DNA of 64,000 nucleotides from Progne subis subis (Eukaryota; Chordata; Aves; Passeriformes; Hirundinidae): positions 1,612,001 to 1,676,000 of the forward strand of contig JAKJHU010000034.1 in the NCBI GenBank assembly GCA_022316685.1. The letters run 5' to 3'. The notes under the pieces are model-generated. The model was not told the DNA's origin, ran no database searches, and worked only from the letters and a program-made list of their open reading frames with translations. Shown here piece after piece: positions 47,525-60,217 of the stretch. A program made the position numbers and the translations under genes. Position 1 is the stretch's first letter, and each line of letters begins with the position of its first letter.

Positions 47525-48110
47525 ACGCCAGCTGGACTAGTAATAATTGCAGTTTGTCGCACACTCTCAGTGGGAAATGTTTTGTGAGTAAATCTCGGTC
47601 AATCATAATCTGGCCCTGTAATAAGGACCTTGTTTAGTCTAGGGGCACTAAATAAATTGGCCTGACATCTTTGCCTTCAAGCTGTATTTGAGCTGTGTTT
47701 TGTAATTGCCATTTGCATGCCAGAGGGATTGCGTAGGGGTGCTACTCAGATCAAAGTTGCATTCATCTGGGCTTGGGTGTATTAGCTGCAATTAGTAATG
47801 TAATTTTAGGAGACAATGCCACATTTGTGGGATGAACTGAAACTACAGCAGCGCATTAGCAAAAAAAGCAATGTTGTTGCAGTCTGTTTCTCTACCAGTA
47901 GCAGAGACTAATTGCAGTGGGAAGTATTTGTATTACACACGCAAAATCCCCTGACGTATTTCCAAACTAGCGTGAAATACTAACTGAAACTTTAGGTTCT
48001 TCAGAGCTTTGCCTCTCACCAGGTGGAAAGAAAGCACTGCAAGGAGAGGACATTTGCTTTGTGTGTTATGCGGGGACATAATAGATAAGTGGCCACGAGT
48101 CAGAGAGAGA
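47525..48110. promoter_or_regulatory. Possible conserved non-coding regulatory block
   Basis: Repeat-free stretch just right of a poly(T) run, with a dense set of developmental factor motifs: TAATAATTGC, an octamer-like ATTTGCAT (47711-47718), a TCF/LEF-like AGATCAAAG (47748-47756), CAATTAG, TAATGTAATT, CTAATTGC and CAGGTG. It lies about 12 kb beyond the WIF1 3' end. The texture is like vertebrate conserved enhancers, but I cannot measure conservation. Inference only. Confidence 0.35.
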
Positions 48111-48283
48111 GGCAGGAGGGTTTGGGTTGTATTTCAGGTTCCTGTCTGTCTTGACAGGAATAAAATAATGTCTCATTAATTAGTTGCTGCTTTTCCCCTT
48201 CCAAGGACAGTCCTGCTTGGATATTGGTTTTGATTCTGAGGAGAAAGAAAGCCAAGAGAGCAACCTTTCATTTCACTTGTCCT

Positions 48284-48318
48284 TAAAAAAAAAAAAAAGA
48301 AAAAAAAGAAAAAAAAAA
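48284..48318 (+). repeat. A-rich tract
   Basis: Runs of 8-13 A separated by single G between TCCTTAAAA and TCAAACG. Low complexity only. Confidence 0.85.
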
Positions 48319-48956
48319 TCAAACGTTATGCATTTTGGTAGGCAATTGTTTTGGCTTTACTCTGTCATCTTGGTCTCGTCTCTATCCACTGTAATTCTTT
48401 CCTGCTCTGACCCAGTGTACAGCAGGGAAGATGATAACAGACCCTGAGGAAACTACAGATCCAGTTCTTACAGCCCTTGTGAAGTATGGCTGTGTGTGTG
48501 GAAGGACATTAATGAGGTCACTAGAGGTGAGATTATGAGTACTGCAGAGTGTGGCAATTGCAGTCAAATTGTGCTTTAAACTTTGCAGTACTCTTTATCA
48601 GTGCAAAGGTATCCAATAAAACGTGTCTTTTGGATATACACATTCAAGGGCCTACATTGTTTCAAATTCTAGATGTCCTCATACTCAGCTACAGAAAAAA
48701 ATATTTTGGGTTGAGCACTATAGGTTGTACTTGTGCATCCCAAGAATTGAGCTCAAGTGAGATGTATCTTTAAAACCCAAAATGGATCCAAGGGAATTGT
48801 TCTTGCTGGACTTGTCTGACATGGATGTTTTTTTCAGTTGTCTCAAACTCATCTCCACGTGATAAGTGGAACCAGCACACAGTCGGTACCTATCTGTGAT
48901 CTTATTACAGATCCCAGACATATGTATCTCTATGTGGCCTTCAATAAGGGTCATTA

Positions 48957-49133
48957 CAGAATCATAATTCAAGCTGAGAGTCACCTCAGATTACCTGGTC
49001 CAAACCCCTGCTCAGAGTAGGGCCAGCTGGGAATTGCATCAGGCTATAGATGTTGTGTCTGGGTGTAAACATCTGCAAGGATGATGACTCCAAACCTTCC
49101 TTCAACATTTGATCCAGTGTTTCACCATACCCA
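48957..49133 (-). mobile_element. CR1 3'-end fragment, inverted
   Basis: AGAATCATAATTCAAGCTGA, then ACCTGGTCCAAACCCCTGCT, CAGAGTAGGGCCAGCTGGGA, TGCAAGGATGATGACTCCAA and GATCCAGTGTTTCACCATAC match the reverse complement of a CR1 3' end. It is old, with many substitutions, and only about 180 bases remain. Confidence 0.8.
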
Positions 49134-52100
49134 TGATAAACCCCTTTTCCCCCCTTCTTGCTGTATTGGAATATGTCCTGTTGTGGTTTATGTCTGCTGC
49201 TTCTTTTTGTATTGCTGTGCACCTGCTGGAAGAGTACTATCCCTTCTCTATACCTTCTGTTTAGGTGCAGCCATTGTAATGGCAGCAAAGAAGGAAGAAT
49301 AAAAGCAAGGAAGGGAAAAATCTGTGTGTTACTTAAATCTGGTAATGGGGCACACTGCTAAAGCAGGGACAGTACCAATGACTGTGGAAAACCCTACAGA
49401 AGGGCTCAGATCACCTGGATGGCTCCTCTCCTTCTAAAGGACCAGCATGAGAAGTCAATGGAAATGCCTAGTTTAAAGAGATATAGCTGGGGTTAGATAG
49501 GAGGAGGGAAGGGAAAGCTTCACTGCATACTAGTTCTTAAAACGGGTGGATTTGATTGGTGCAAATATGCTTGTGGACTGGACTTCTGCTCTCCTTTGAA
49601 TGCACGAAACATAACATAAAGATGAAATTATATTGAACTGATGTTCTTCCCTGCATCTGGAATAAAATGTGGAAAGAAGAGGAACTAAGGAAAATGTTTG
49701 TTACCAAAAATCAGCTTCCCTGTGCAGAAAAAGTTAGAATTTATTATCTTTTCTACACAGATGCATTACTCTTACTGTGTTAATTACAGTACTGTTTTAA
49801 TGTACTTATTATTTTGGGATTTATATTTCTAGTTACAGGCTTTTGATTCAAAAATCTGACACTTCTCCTTTGAAAAATATATCTCATTATTGTCAATTGC
49901 TACTCAATTATAAACACTTTCCTTCTGCAAAGGTCCTTTGGTGGTAGAGGTACTTATGTAAGTCAAGCAATTTGGAACTAGCTCAGGGTCTGCAATAAAG
50001 TGCTCAGCCAAATGGTGTTGAGAGTAAATGGATTTTTTTTTTTTTTTTTAAATATATTTTTAAATGGATAGATCACAATGGTGGCTGAGAAATTTTTGTT
50101 GTTCCCTTTTCTCCCATCAGGAGCACTCATATCCAGGCTGAATAAATCCTTTAACAGCATTCTTTGCTCGGGATTGTTTGATGTGGTTCCAACAGCTTCG
50201 AACACAGGAGGCATCCAAACTGCTGGAAGTTGAAGAGGCTGAAACTCCACCATCGTGGGAGTCCAGAGTGCCAGTGGGGCAGCTTAGCAGTGCCTTGTAG
50301 TACCAAAGATGCACACACTCAGAGTCCTTCTGCTCTCCTGCTCTCCGACACTCTTGGAGCATCTTTCCTAGGGGTCAGGGCTGCTGGAGAGGCCAGCAGG
50401 GTGGTGACAGGGGCAGTGAGCACTGGGACTGCAATGACATGGGCTGTGTGCCTGTTGGAGGGTGGCAGCTGGAGGAATGGCAGCGACACGTGTGCCCTGG
50501 CTCTGCTGAAATGAGCGCTTATGTGGCGCCGCGGTCCCTGCTCACTGTGCTGTACTAATGAGTCCATCTCTGAGAAGGTGGAGGTGGAGAAGGTGGCAGC
50601 CAAGACTCAGGGAGCAGGGTCATCTTGTCACTGTTGTGTCCGTGAGACTCTTTACTCAGGCTGTGTCTTGGGAATGTATGGTTCCTGTGGATTTTGCTGT
50701 TGGGAGTTCGTTCCCAACGTCACTAAGCCCAGTGGTTTGGTAGCCTGGTGACTGTGAATGGGCTCTGCCTAATCAGGAGCTGCAGCCAAGAAATGGGTGG
50801 ATGACTGAAGTGGGAAAGGCCAGAGGGGAGGCAGCCTGGTGATCCTGAGAAAGTGATACCTCTGAGTAGCACAGGTCATTTGTGAGTGCAGCATCTCCCC
50901 CTGCAGCAGGGGGTCCTGGGGAGTCCAGCTTGAGGGGCAAACAGGTGGCTGGATGCTCCAGCCTCAATCCATCATCTTTTTCCATGACCTAGTCTGGCTA
51001 CAGCACACCAGTATTCCCTCAAACCAAGGCTTTTTCTCTGATGGTTGTGCAAATGAAAAAGTTCATTTTAACAACAAAATTCCCAAGTAAGAAACCTCAA
51101 ATAATTAGAGGAAACCACCCCAGGGGTATTCATGATCTGGTTAAAGACCTTGCTGAAAATGGAACAGATTTTGCTTGTTAGATGTGGTTAAACTGAACCA
51201 CTAATATTAAGACTGTTCAAAACACAAAATAAATTTTCTTCTGTCAGAAGCTTGTGGTTCAGTGTTCACACATTCTAGGCCTCAGCTAAATGATTTACTG
51301 TACTGTTTAATGCCTTTCAGCTGTCACTCGCACAAAATGATCCCTAGAATGATCTGCCAGCAAATGAAAGCAACACTGGTCCGAGGTGGAGTTGGGCTAG
51401 GACTACAAAACCCAATGTGCCAAAATACACAGGAGCAATCACGTAACCCCCTGTGACCCACACTTGGTGCTCAGAAAAGTGAAGGCATCACTGCTGTGAC
51501 AGTATCTGTGAAAACACACTATTTGAAATACACTGAGACATTCATTCTGCTCTTGGTTTTTTGTGAGTAGTTGCCTTTACGAAGGCTTCGATCACAAACG
51601 TGCTGTAGTTCTTTGCCCTTATGAGATCATCTCTATTCCTGTTCTTTAAATGGTGTGAATTTTTCAAGTATTTCTCAGAACTCTTTCACAATAGCTTTTA
51701 AAATTTCTAATTCTCACATAACAACAGGCTGAGAAGAAACAGTTGCCATGGGACAATGAAAAATACACTTCAGGAACAAGGGAGGAAATAAAAAAAGCCA
51801 CTGCGCATTTCTAATTTTACATTTTAGGGTTTGACGTGGCCTTGAGTTCCTTGCCTTATCTTTGACAAGCTGAAGTCATGGCATATGACCAAATATCAGT
51901 ATATGAACAGCACCTTGCTGTGACTTCAGTTATTACTCAGCTTCCTCCAGCTCTGGAGTGAAATTGTAGATGCACTCAGAAATGAAATACCTACATTAGG
52001 ATTTGGCTTCAGTTTTGGGGTTATTCACCACTTTATATGTTTAAGACCAGTCCAAGCTATTAGACCAAATCTAAGGTGACCACAGCATGGAAAGTACCAA

Positions 52101-54148
52101 AACCTTGTCTTGCCATTTCTATTTGAAGCCGGTAACTTATATTTTAGCTACTAATGTATCTTTTAGAAGGTCCTGCTTTTAAGACCTGATGATGAAGAAT
52201 CTGCTGCAGTCCCAAGTAAAGCCTAACATTTACTTAATCCACTGTTAATAACATATACCCTGGTTCCTGTCTGAAAATTCTCTAGATGGATTTTTTTTAG
52301 GCCCATGAGGCATATTTGTGAAAGGGAGTTGGTTTTGCAAGCAGCTGAAATGGCTGGGATACCTTTTGAAGCTCTCATCCCTTCTGCTGATCTACCAGAG
52401 ACCTGGTCAAGCTCATTTATTCAGCAGAAAAGTGCTTTCTTTTTCTGGTGAGGGTAGTGTATGGGATGAACAAAAGACCTCTCTTCTAGCAGCAGGGTGT
52501 GTTTTGGGCAGCCCAAACAGTCCTCCTGAAACATGTTTGAAGTCTCTCACTGTGTCACATACTTTTCTATGATTCTGAATAGCTCTTGTAACTTTCTTCT
52601 GAATTCTCATAAATTTTTTGTGATCTCTTGAAATATGGATACTGGAAGCAGACTGTTTTTTTTCTTGGACTAGTGCTACACACCTTTAATAAAAAAAAAA
52701 ATCTTTAATTCTGTCACAGAAGATGACATCAACTTCACTGCAAGGTTGTCTCTTGCCCTTTCCTGTGAGCTATGATTCAGTAATGTTTGAAAAGGAAGAG
52801 AGCCACTGTCACCTTCTGATTGCTGCTCCCTTCTGTATTTTGAGGGGTAACTCAGCTGGGAAAGCTCTGCTAAACTGGGAAAAGCACTGGAAGAAGCATC
52901 TCAAATCAAACTGCTTGAGATGGCTCTGAGTCTGGGACAGTCTCCAGGGCTTGACTAACACCACTGGCCCAGAACAGCCTGAAAGTCAAATAAACCTCCA
53001 CACATTCAGCAGAAGTTACTTCTAGGCTCCAAACACATCCTATAAGAGAGCCAAATTACCTTTGTGCCATGGAGTCGTGTTTTGAGATCCAAAGCAGTGG
53101 GCAGCAACTTTACAGCTGCACTCCAGTTTCACAGCAAAATCATTTATCTCTAGTAACTTCCCAGATATGAAACAGCAGTGTTGTATCACTGTCTGTTTAC
53201 AAGGCGGGGAAAACCTGAGTGGAGTGTTACACAACAGATGGGAAGATGGCAGTAATAATGAAGTTATAATTACTGTTAATTGCTTGCCAGGTTTTTAAGA
53301 GTCTCCCCCCACACCCCTGCCAATTTCAAAGGGACATTCACTGTCTTGTCTGTTCAAGATTTTAATTCTTGTGCTGATTATGACAAAAAAAGCACACCTC
53401 CCAATTAGCCACTTTTCTCATGTAATTACTCCCTCTCTATCTTCTGGAATGAGGAAGGGGTCATGTACAAAAGGAATGTGTTTTGATAGGAGAGGAAGTG
53501 GAGTTAGAAAGAAACACAGGATTCTGCATTCTTCTTTCGATCAAAATGTGTTCAGCAGATCTTTCATCTTAAACTCTTCCAGAACAACCTTTGCTATGGA
53601 CAATAGAGTATTGCAGCAGTCAGAGCTGTTGTACAATGATATGTTGAGTAATAAACTTAAAAAATGAACAGAAACCTAAATACCTAACTACCTAACTCAT
53701 TTGCTTCAGAAAATACTGCTGTGTCTCAAGCAGAATAGACTGATCTGAGTGATCAAAACTTATTTCAGTCAAAATACTAACCAACAAACTATTTTCTTAT
53801 TGTTCTCTAAAAACCTAAAGAAATATCACATCCAAGGCATTCTGCTGGCCATATTGTTGCAGCTCCTCTTCCTTGTGGTGGTACACAAGGTGCTCAAAAA
53901 CATTGTAGTACTATTGTACTTTCAGGGACAAGTGTAGAGTTAAACATGGTGTTACTGTAATATCAAATTTTTCATCTAAAAAGACCAGAAGTGGTATATC
54001 CTAAACAAATGAAATTCTTGGGGATTTCAGATACTTGGGGTCTATTTGATTATTTGTTCGTTCATTTGTTTATTTGATGTTCCTGTGTTTTAAGACAAAT
54101 CAAGAAAGGGAAGCATAGTAGAGAGGAAAAACCGAAATCAAATATTTG
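49134..54148. other. Intergenic, nothing recognised
   Basis: About 5 kb. A GC-richer patch at 50.2-51.0 kb has overlapping open frames below 100 codons on both strands and no recognisable product. No supported gene. Confidence 0.65.
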
Positions 54149-54532
54149 ATGAAAGGCTGGGGGAGCTGGGGTTATTCAGCTTGGAAAAGGCTCCAAGAAG
54201 ACCTTATTGCAGCCTTTCCATATATAAAGGAGGCTTATAAGAATGACAGAAATGCTCTTTGCCAGATCCTGTAGTGACAGGAGCCATGGTTTTAAAATTA
54301 AAGAGGGTAGGTTTAGAGTGGACATAAAGAAGAAATTCTTGACTATGAGGGTGGTGAGACTCACTTCTAGGTTGCCCAGAGAACTTGTAGATGCCCCATC
54401 TCTGGACGGGCATCCCTGCTCCAGGTCAGGTCAGATGGGAGCTCTGAACAACCTGGTCTAGTGAAAGGGGGGAGTTGGAACTAGATGATATTTAAGGTCC
54501 TTTCCAACCCAAACCATTCCATGGTTCTACAT
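54149..54532 (+). mobile_element. CR1 LINE 3' fragment
   Basis: GAGCTGGGGTTATTCAGCTT, AAGGCTCCAAGAAGACCTTA, AGTGACAGGAGCCATGGTTT, AGGTTGCCCAGAGAACTTGT and the 3' end AGATGATATTTAAGGTCCTT with TCCAACCCAAACCATTCCAT are a standard CR1 3' end. About 380 bases remain, non-coding. Confidence 0.92.
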
Positions 54533-57500
54533 CATTAAATCACATATTGCAAAGATGTACAGGAACAACTATCAAAACCTTCAGCGATCAACTACCAAAA
54601 CCTTCAGTGGTCCCTTTTTCAGCTCCCTGGTGGCAACAAAGATGCACTTCCAGGGGGCTACTATGCACATGTCACTTGGTGTTGCTGCCCACTTTCAAAC
54701 GCCAACTATTGGGGCCCTCTGGTGTTGGGGAAGTTCCTACTCTCACTGATCACAAAGGCACATGGAAAGGAATAGAAACTCCAAACACACCTCTCCCTAG
54801 AAATCCCTTACATCTTCATTTTTAAGTGGATTGCTGTAAGTTGTGACATCTAAACCACTCAGGACCTCTCAACTGTCAAAGTAGGTTAACGTTTCAGTTG
54901 CGTTTCAAACACAGTTGATGCTTTTTAGGAATAAGCCTTGGAGGTGGAACTATCACTACTGAGTCAGCCTTACACAGGATAAACACAGTGAAGCAGTACA
55001 GTCAATTCCTTTATTGCTGCTATAGCTGTAAAAGGGGAGAAATCTTTATGCCTTTACACAAAAAGAGTGGCTTAAAAAACACTGAGTGGATTGTGCTGAA
55101 TGTTCTTTTTTGCTTTTTTAACAATGACATCGTCTGGGAGATGTATATGTTTGACAATCGCTCCCAAGATAGACCAAGGGAGAGGTGATACCCACAGCAG
55201 CCACTGAAGGGTGAAATTGCATTCTGAGAGCAGCCATGACCTTAATTAAATGCTCAGACTTTCAGCTGGATTACCCTAATTTGAAGAAAGCCAGAGCCCA
55301 GCACACAAGAAGCTCCCATAGTAGCCAAATTTGTCTGATAAAGTCTGGCAAATTGTAGGAGGACTGGGGAAAATACCAGTCCAGGGTCATGGCAGGCTCC
55401 ATTTGGGCAAGCCTCCTGCAAGTTAGAGATGATGAATAGCACAGAAACTTGATGCAGAAGGTATAAACACTGTGGGGCATCCTTTCCAAATACTGTCTGG
55501 AGGAGAATTTGTGGAGTTCCACTGGTCCTTGCCTAGGAGTGAGGTTCACTGGGATGTCTGGGCAGGAAGGATGCAGTACAAATGCAGCATGCTGATTAAG
55601 GGATACCTAATTAAGGGTTGTGAAGTCAAACACTCAGAGCAACCAGAGCCAGTTAGCTCTGCAAGCCCTGTGCAGTGCCCCACTGCCAGCTCCTCAGCTG
55701 TAAAATCCCCCAAGCATATGCCAGGAAACAAAGTGTTAGAAAGTACTTGTGGGGATGTCCCTCACAAGCATCTGAACTACTTTTGAGCTGTGGTTTGGCC
55801 AGACAGGGTATGTGTGTTAAATCCTCTGAAAAAATTCACATTTCCGTGGAAAGATTTCTGCAATGAGGCTGCTCTGTCTTCTGATGAGCTGTGTGGAAAG
55901 GGATTAAAATGCAATCTCTGTAAGTAATAGGAATTATAGACTATGGTGTTCTAAGTAGAAAATACAGAGTGGGGCTTTTTTAAACTTAAAATTGTGAGGG
56001 TTCATTTAAATTGAATTTCAGAAAGCCACAGAGAAAAGAAATAAATCTTTTCAGATCTCCCTGCACCCTTTTCCAAACTTTGCTGTTCTCCTAACCCGTT
56101 TGTTCTGTGCCCAGTTCAGCTTTGCACTGTTGCTGAGTGTGGGTGAACTTGCATGGCTGGACTGGGCTGCTGCCCCCAGCCAGCCCCAAGGAGTTTGCAG
56201 TCAGCCATGCTCCAGCAGAAGCTGGGTGCTGGGAGCCACCGAGGGACCAGTCTGTGGCTCAGCAGCCAGCCTGCCAAAGAGAGGCAAGAAAAAAATAAAC
56301 AGCAACTGGGACACATTTCGCCTGAGAAATTTTTTTTAACTAGATCCTTTTCTGTTTAAAGCATCACGTGAGCAAATCTTGCTGGCTCATTTTAGAGCTG
56401 GAGAGAGTGTCACTGGTTTAATCAGATTTGGCTATTTCCTGGGTAATCATAGCACCTCATCACCTCACTGAACACAAAGTTGCATTCACACTGAAAGGTT
56501 TGTGGGATTTAATAGGATTTAATCCCTGTAACTGATGAGAGCACTTTCGACTGATGCAGTTCCTCTATGCTAGAGCTGAAATGACTGCAAGAACTGGAGC
56601 TGCCATGGAGCCGTGCCTCTGAGAGATGTCTCGACACCCACTCACACACTGCCCCTGCCCCAGTGCCATGCTGTGGGCAGTGCAGGCACCGGGGAATCCT
56701 GGCATAACTTCAGGCCATTTCAGACAGATCCCTCTCTGCTGCTGCCAGATCTCCCCTCACTAACTGCAAGTAGGAATTTTTTCCACAGTAGGCAATCCCA
56801 GTAGAACAGGTGATGTAGACAAGTGAGAGGAGAGGAAAGGAAAGGTAACAAATCTGTCCAGCAGAAACAAAGCTGACATTTTTGAATTAATAGCAGTAAG
56901 TCTGGCCAAAGCTTTGAGTCTGGCTTTTAGAGTTTGAATCTTACAGGCAGCGAGTCATCTGGAACAATTTTGAAATTTTTTCTTTGTATTTTTTTCCTTA
57001 ATATTCCTTGAGCTGCAGCTGAAGCTGGAAGAACAACTGGACCATTCAGTCACACCACATGGAGAAATCTTGCTGAGTCCCAGCAGCCAGTGCTGCCTCC
57101 TGGTCAGAAAGACCCCATGAGCAGCACACGGTGCCTGCAGAGGTGCTGGGCCCTGCTGCCCCCGATATCTCTGCTCTGCAGGCGGTGCCAGCCCAGGCTC
57201 CAATTCGTGCTTAGCATGAACAAGAAAAGGCCACAATTCTCTCCAGCTCCCCAACAGTTAGATGAAGATGTGAAGAGGCACTGAAAGAGATATGTTTGAA
57301 ATCCAGCGGCATAGACAGAGCCAACCTAAAATGCAAATTCAAAAAAAAAAAACAACCCAAAAAAACCAAACTCAAAAACCAACCCCCAAAAGATTGTGCA
57401 TCAGATCAGTAATGGAAGCAGTACAAAAAAGGCAGTTTGCCCTTAGGATATCTGTTTCTGCTTTCGTGTGCCTTGTGCATTTGTCCTTCGAACTGTTGTG

Positions 57501-59379
57501 CACACCTGGACATAGAAGAATGCCAATATTAGACACCCAAATTATCATGTACCATTAGAAACCCTTTGTAAAGCTATATTTTTTGCCAGTTGTTCAAATT
57601 AAGATTTCTTCAGTAGAGCTATAGTGATTTAACATTTTATGTTCTACTACTCACCTTTCGGCTGCCGCTCACAAGTGCAATGTTTGGCATCTTGCTCTGG
57701 ATAACTATGAACATTCCAAATATCTTTGAAAAGGCAGTTTCTGCCTGACCTATTGTAGTGGATTTGTATTTTGACTTTTTTTTTCTATTTTTAAATAATT
57801 TTCTTCTCTGGCACTTTTTTTCCCTCATATGTATGTCCTGTCCAGTGACAGAGTGTGATAAATTCTGTAGTTTATTTTCAAATGGCAAAATTGCTTCTAA
57901 TTTCCAACTGGACTTTTTCTGAAAATTAATGTCTTCTTTTAGCATTCTCAGTTATTTTATATTATACTCAGTATAATTTGAGTTATTTTAACTCAAAACC
58001 CTGATGTCAAGGACTGTCTCTTACACAGGAAACTTCGTGCTCAGACTAGAAAAGCCATGGAAATTTTGTGTAGACAATTGATGTTATTTAAGAAACAGAG
58101 TTGTGGTACAGTGTGCACTTTGAGGGCTATTTTTTCCTTTTGTAGACTTTCTGATAATATGCTTCTTGTGATTAATGATATTTCCAAAAATCAGTGGTGA
58201 AACTCTGAAAACAAAACACCATTACATGTCTTTAGGGCAAGTAGCAAAATATTTACTCTGTATAAAAGAATACACTTGCTATTTTTAAGGAAGTACTTTC
58301 TAAGCAATTGAGAGGAACAGAAAAATTTAGCCAAGATATCTGAGGAATTTTAAGTAAGATTTTTCTGTGCTTTTTACTGTATTGTGTGACAAACCACCTA
58401 ATCTTTGCTACAGGAAGAATAAAAACCAGCCAAATGTGACATTCATGTTTGTGCACAGCTCCTGAGGCATCCCTGGACATACAGAACAGCTACACATTTA
58501 ATCTCAACCTAATATTAATCTCTTCCTTTCATCTCTTTTAAGAGAAATATCAAAAATATCCTTCATTAACAGCTCCCCCCAGGTTTTCATCACCTAAGTA
58601 TTTTCTTGTCTGCCTCAGGAGAGGAGGCAGAACTTTCCATCTTTTTTTAATCTGAATAGGGTGCATCTGGGACAGTACTGACTGCAGGCAGAGGCTGAGC
58701 ACTTTTCCTGTCCGCATCTCCTGGTGGGGATTTTCTGGTATTGGAAAAGGGAAAAGCCCAGCTCTAATGCTTCCAGCTATATGTTATTTATTTTTTTATT
58801 TGTCTCCCAGATAGTAAGATGGCCGGAAATACAGTTCAGCAAGGGTCAGTAATAATTCATTGGATATTTACTGTTCTTCAGTGCAGACAGAAACCACGTT
58901 TCCTGCTTTCAAGCCACATCAGATCACAAATCACATAGCCCTTGACTGTTGCAAGAAGCAGCACCCAAACTTTCTACAGTCTGATCACAAAACGACACAG
59001 GACCAGCACCTTTGAACAGGAAATGTGGCCAGGGCTGGACTGTTATCTACTTGGACAGAAGCTGTGAGAAGAATATTCCAAGTACCTGCGGCACCACAAG
59101 CTGGGCACACCAACACGGCTGACTGGCGGTGCTGGGGGAAAGGAGGACATGGTGGAGGACAAGTACAGGGAGTGAAACACGCAGCCTTCCATGTTATCTC
59201 CTCCTTGGCAAAGGCACAAGAAGTTGCTCTTCTGAAATATTTTTAAGAACTGCGGGGCTAAAAGCAGTCACAGGGAAACCAATCGTACTGTGCCGCTGTG
59301 TTATGAGGGTGCTCTAGAAAAGCCACGGTCCCAGCCCGGCGCTGATGAGACCGCAGGAGGCCACACAGAGCAGTACTCA
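54533..59379. other. Intergenic up to the WIF1 3' end
   Basis: About 4.8 kb. It begins with a two-copy 23-bp tandem duplication at 54566-54610 and has an A/C-rich patch at 57341-57392. Nothing else can be supported. A short GC-richer stretch at 59.0-59.35 kb lies just beyond the WIF1 polyadenylation region. Confidence 0.65.
54566..54610. repeat. Two-copy tandem duplication, 23-bp period
   Basis: CAACTATCAAAACCTTCAGC and CAACTACCAAAACCTTCAGT follow head to tail. Confidence 0.85.
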
Positions 59380-60095
59380 AAAAACTAAAGCAGCATCTTT
59401 ATTTTATACATAACCATCAGTATAAAAAGTTTATTACATAAGAGCTGTTCTGTTTACAATATATTATATTACTTCAAGCTGATGCAGAAACTTCATACAT
59501 TATAGCTCTACTTTGTTTACAATATATGATGTCGGTTAAATGGCAGCACTGTAGTTTCTTTGTAATACACAAAACTGTAAAATGAAAAATAACATTGAAT
59601 TGAGTTATTCAGTTTTTAAATTAAGTAACTTATTTATTTATTTGTTTGTTTGTTTTCCTTAGGGAAAATTCTAAGTACGTGATTTGTAAAAGTTTGCAAA
59701 ATGCACCTTTCTTTTGTCTTAGGCAGATTACAACTTGTAGTCACTGAAATAATTCAGGATTGGCATCTACAGGGTTTTCTGCTTGAATATTGTTACTTAA
59801 TTTGTGGAAAATATTTGCAGCTATATAACCAAAAAAGGAAGTTTAAACGTATCTGAAGTATAGTACAAAACACCATCCAAAGCACTGACAGAAGAAGCCT
59901 ATATAATCATGCTAGAGAAGTATTTATGAAACTTAAAAGGAATAGTAAGTGTCAGTTCAGTGGTTTATAATGAAGCTAATAAAATTCCATCCGGTAATCT
60001 TAACTGTAATGAACAGCATTTTAACATTCAAGTCCACGAGAGGTTAATGAAGGCTGTGAACTTTGTGTAACACGAACCGTTTCAGATGTTGGAGT
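59380..60095 (-). other. WIF1: WIF1 3' UTR (estimated end)
   Basis: AT-rich sequence following the WIF1 stop codon on the - strand. Several AATAAA signals are present (+ strand TTTATT), among them 59430-59435, the most distal at 59398-59403, and a cluster in the TTATTTATTTATTTG stretch at about 59630-59642. About 0.7 kb is a normal size for this gene. The end is placed about 20 bases past the distal signal. Confidence 0.65.
59398..59403 (-). terminator. Candidate WIF1 poly(A) signal AATAAA
   Basis: Most distal AATAAA on the - strand before the sequence turns GC-richer. The next bases on the - strand run GATGCTGCTTTAGTTTTTTG. Confidence 0.55.
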
Positions 60096-60217
60096 TCACC
60101 AGATATAATTGGATTCGGGTGGAACATGCTTCTCTTCGGCCCTTTTTGGCAAAGGCGTGTGCTGCCTGTGCTTGCTGCCTGCTGGCCTCAGGGCGCTCAG
60201 ACCGCTGGCTCCGTACC
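60096..60217 (-). CDS. WIF1: WIF1 terminal coding exon, C-terminal tail
   Basis: Acceptor ATAATTTTCCAG, then 39 codons and TGA (60096-60098 on the complement). The tail reads [20 protein letters not shown] and [20 protein letters not shown]. The ending PPESNYIW and the ALRPAG block match vertebrate WIF1 as I know it. The tail is basic and lacks cysteines. Confidence 0.95.

Noticed and set aside
59629..59660. AU-rich instability element in the WIF1 3' UTR
   Set aside because: The TTATTTATTTATTTG run is on the + strand; in the WIF1 RNA it reads AAAUAAAUAAAUAA, which is poly(A)-signal-like and not an AUUUA element.
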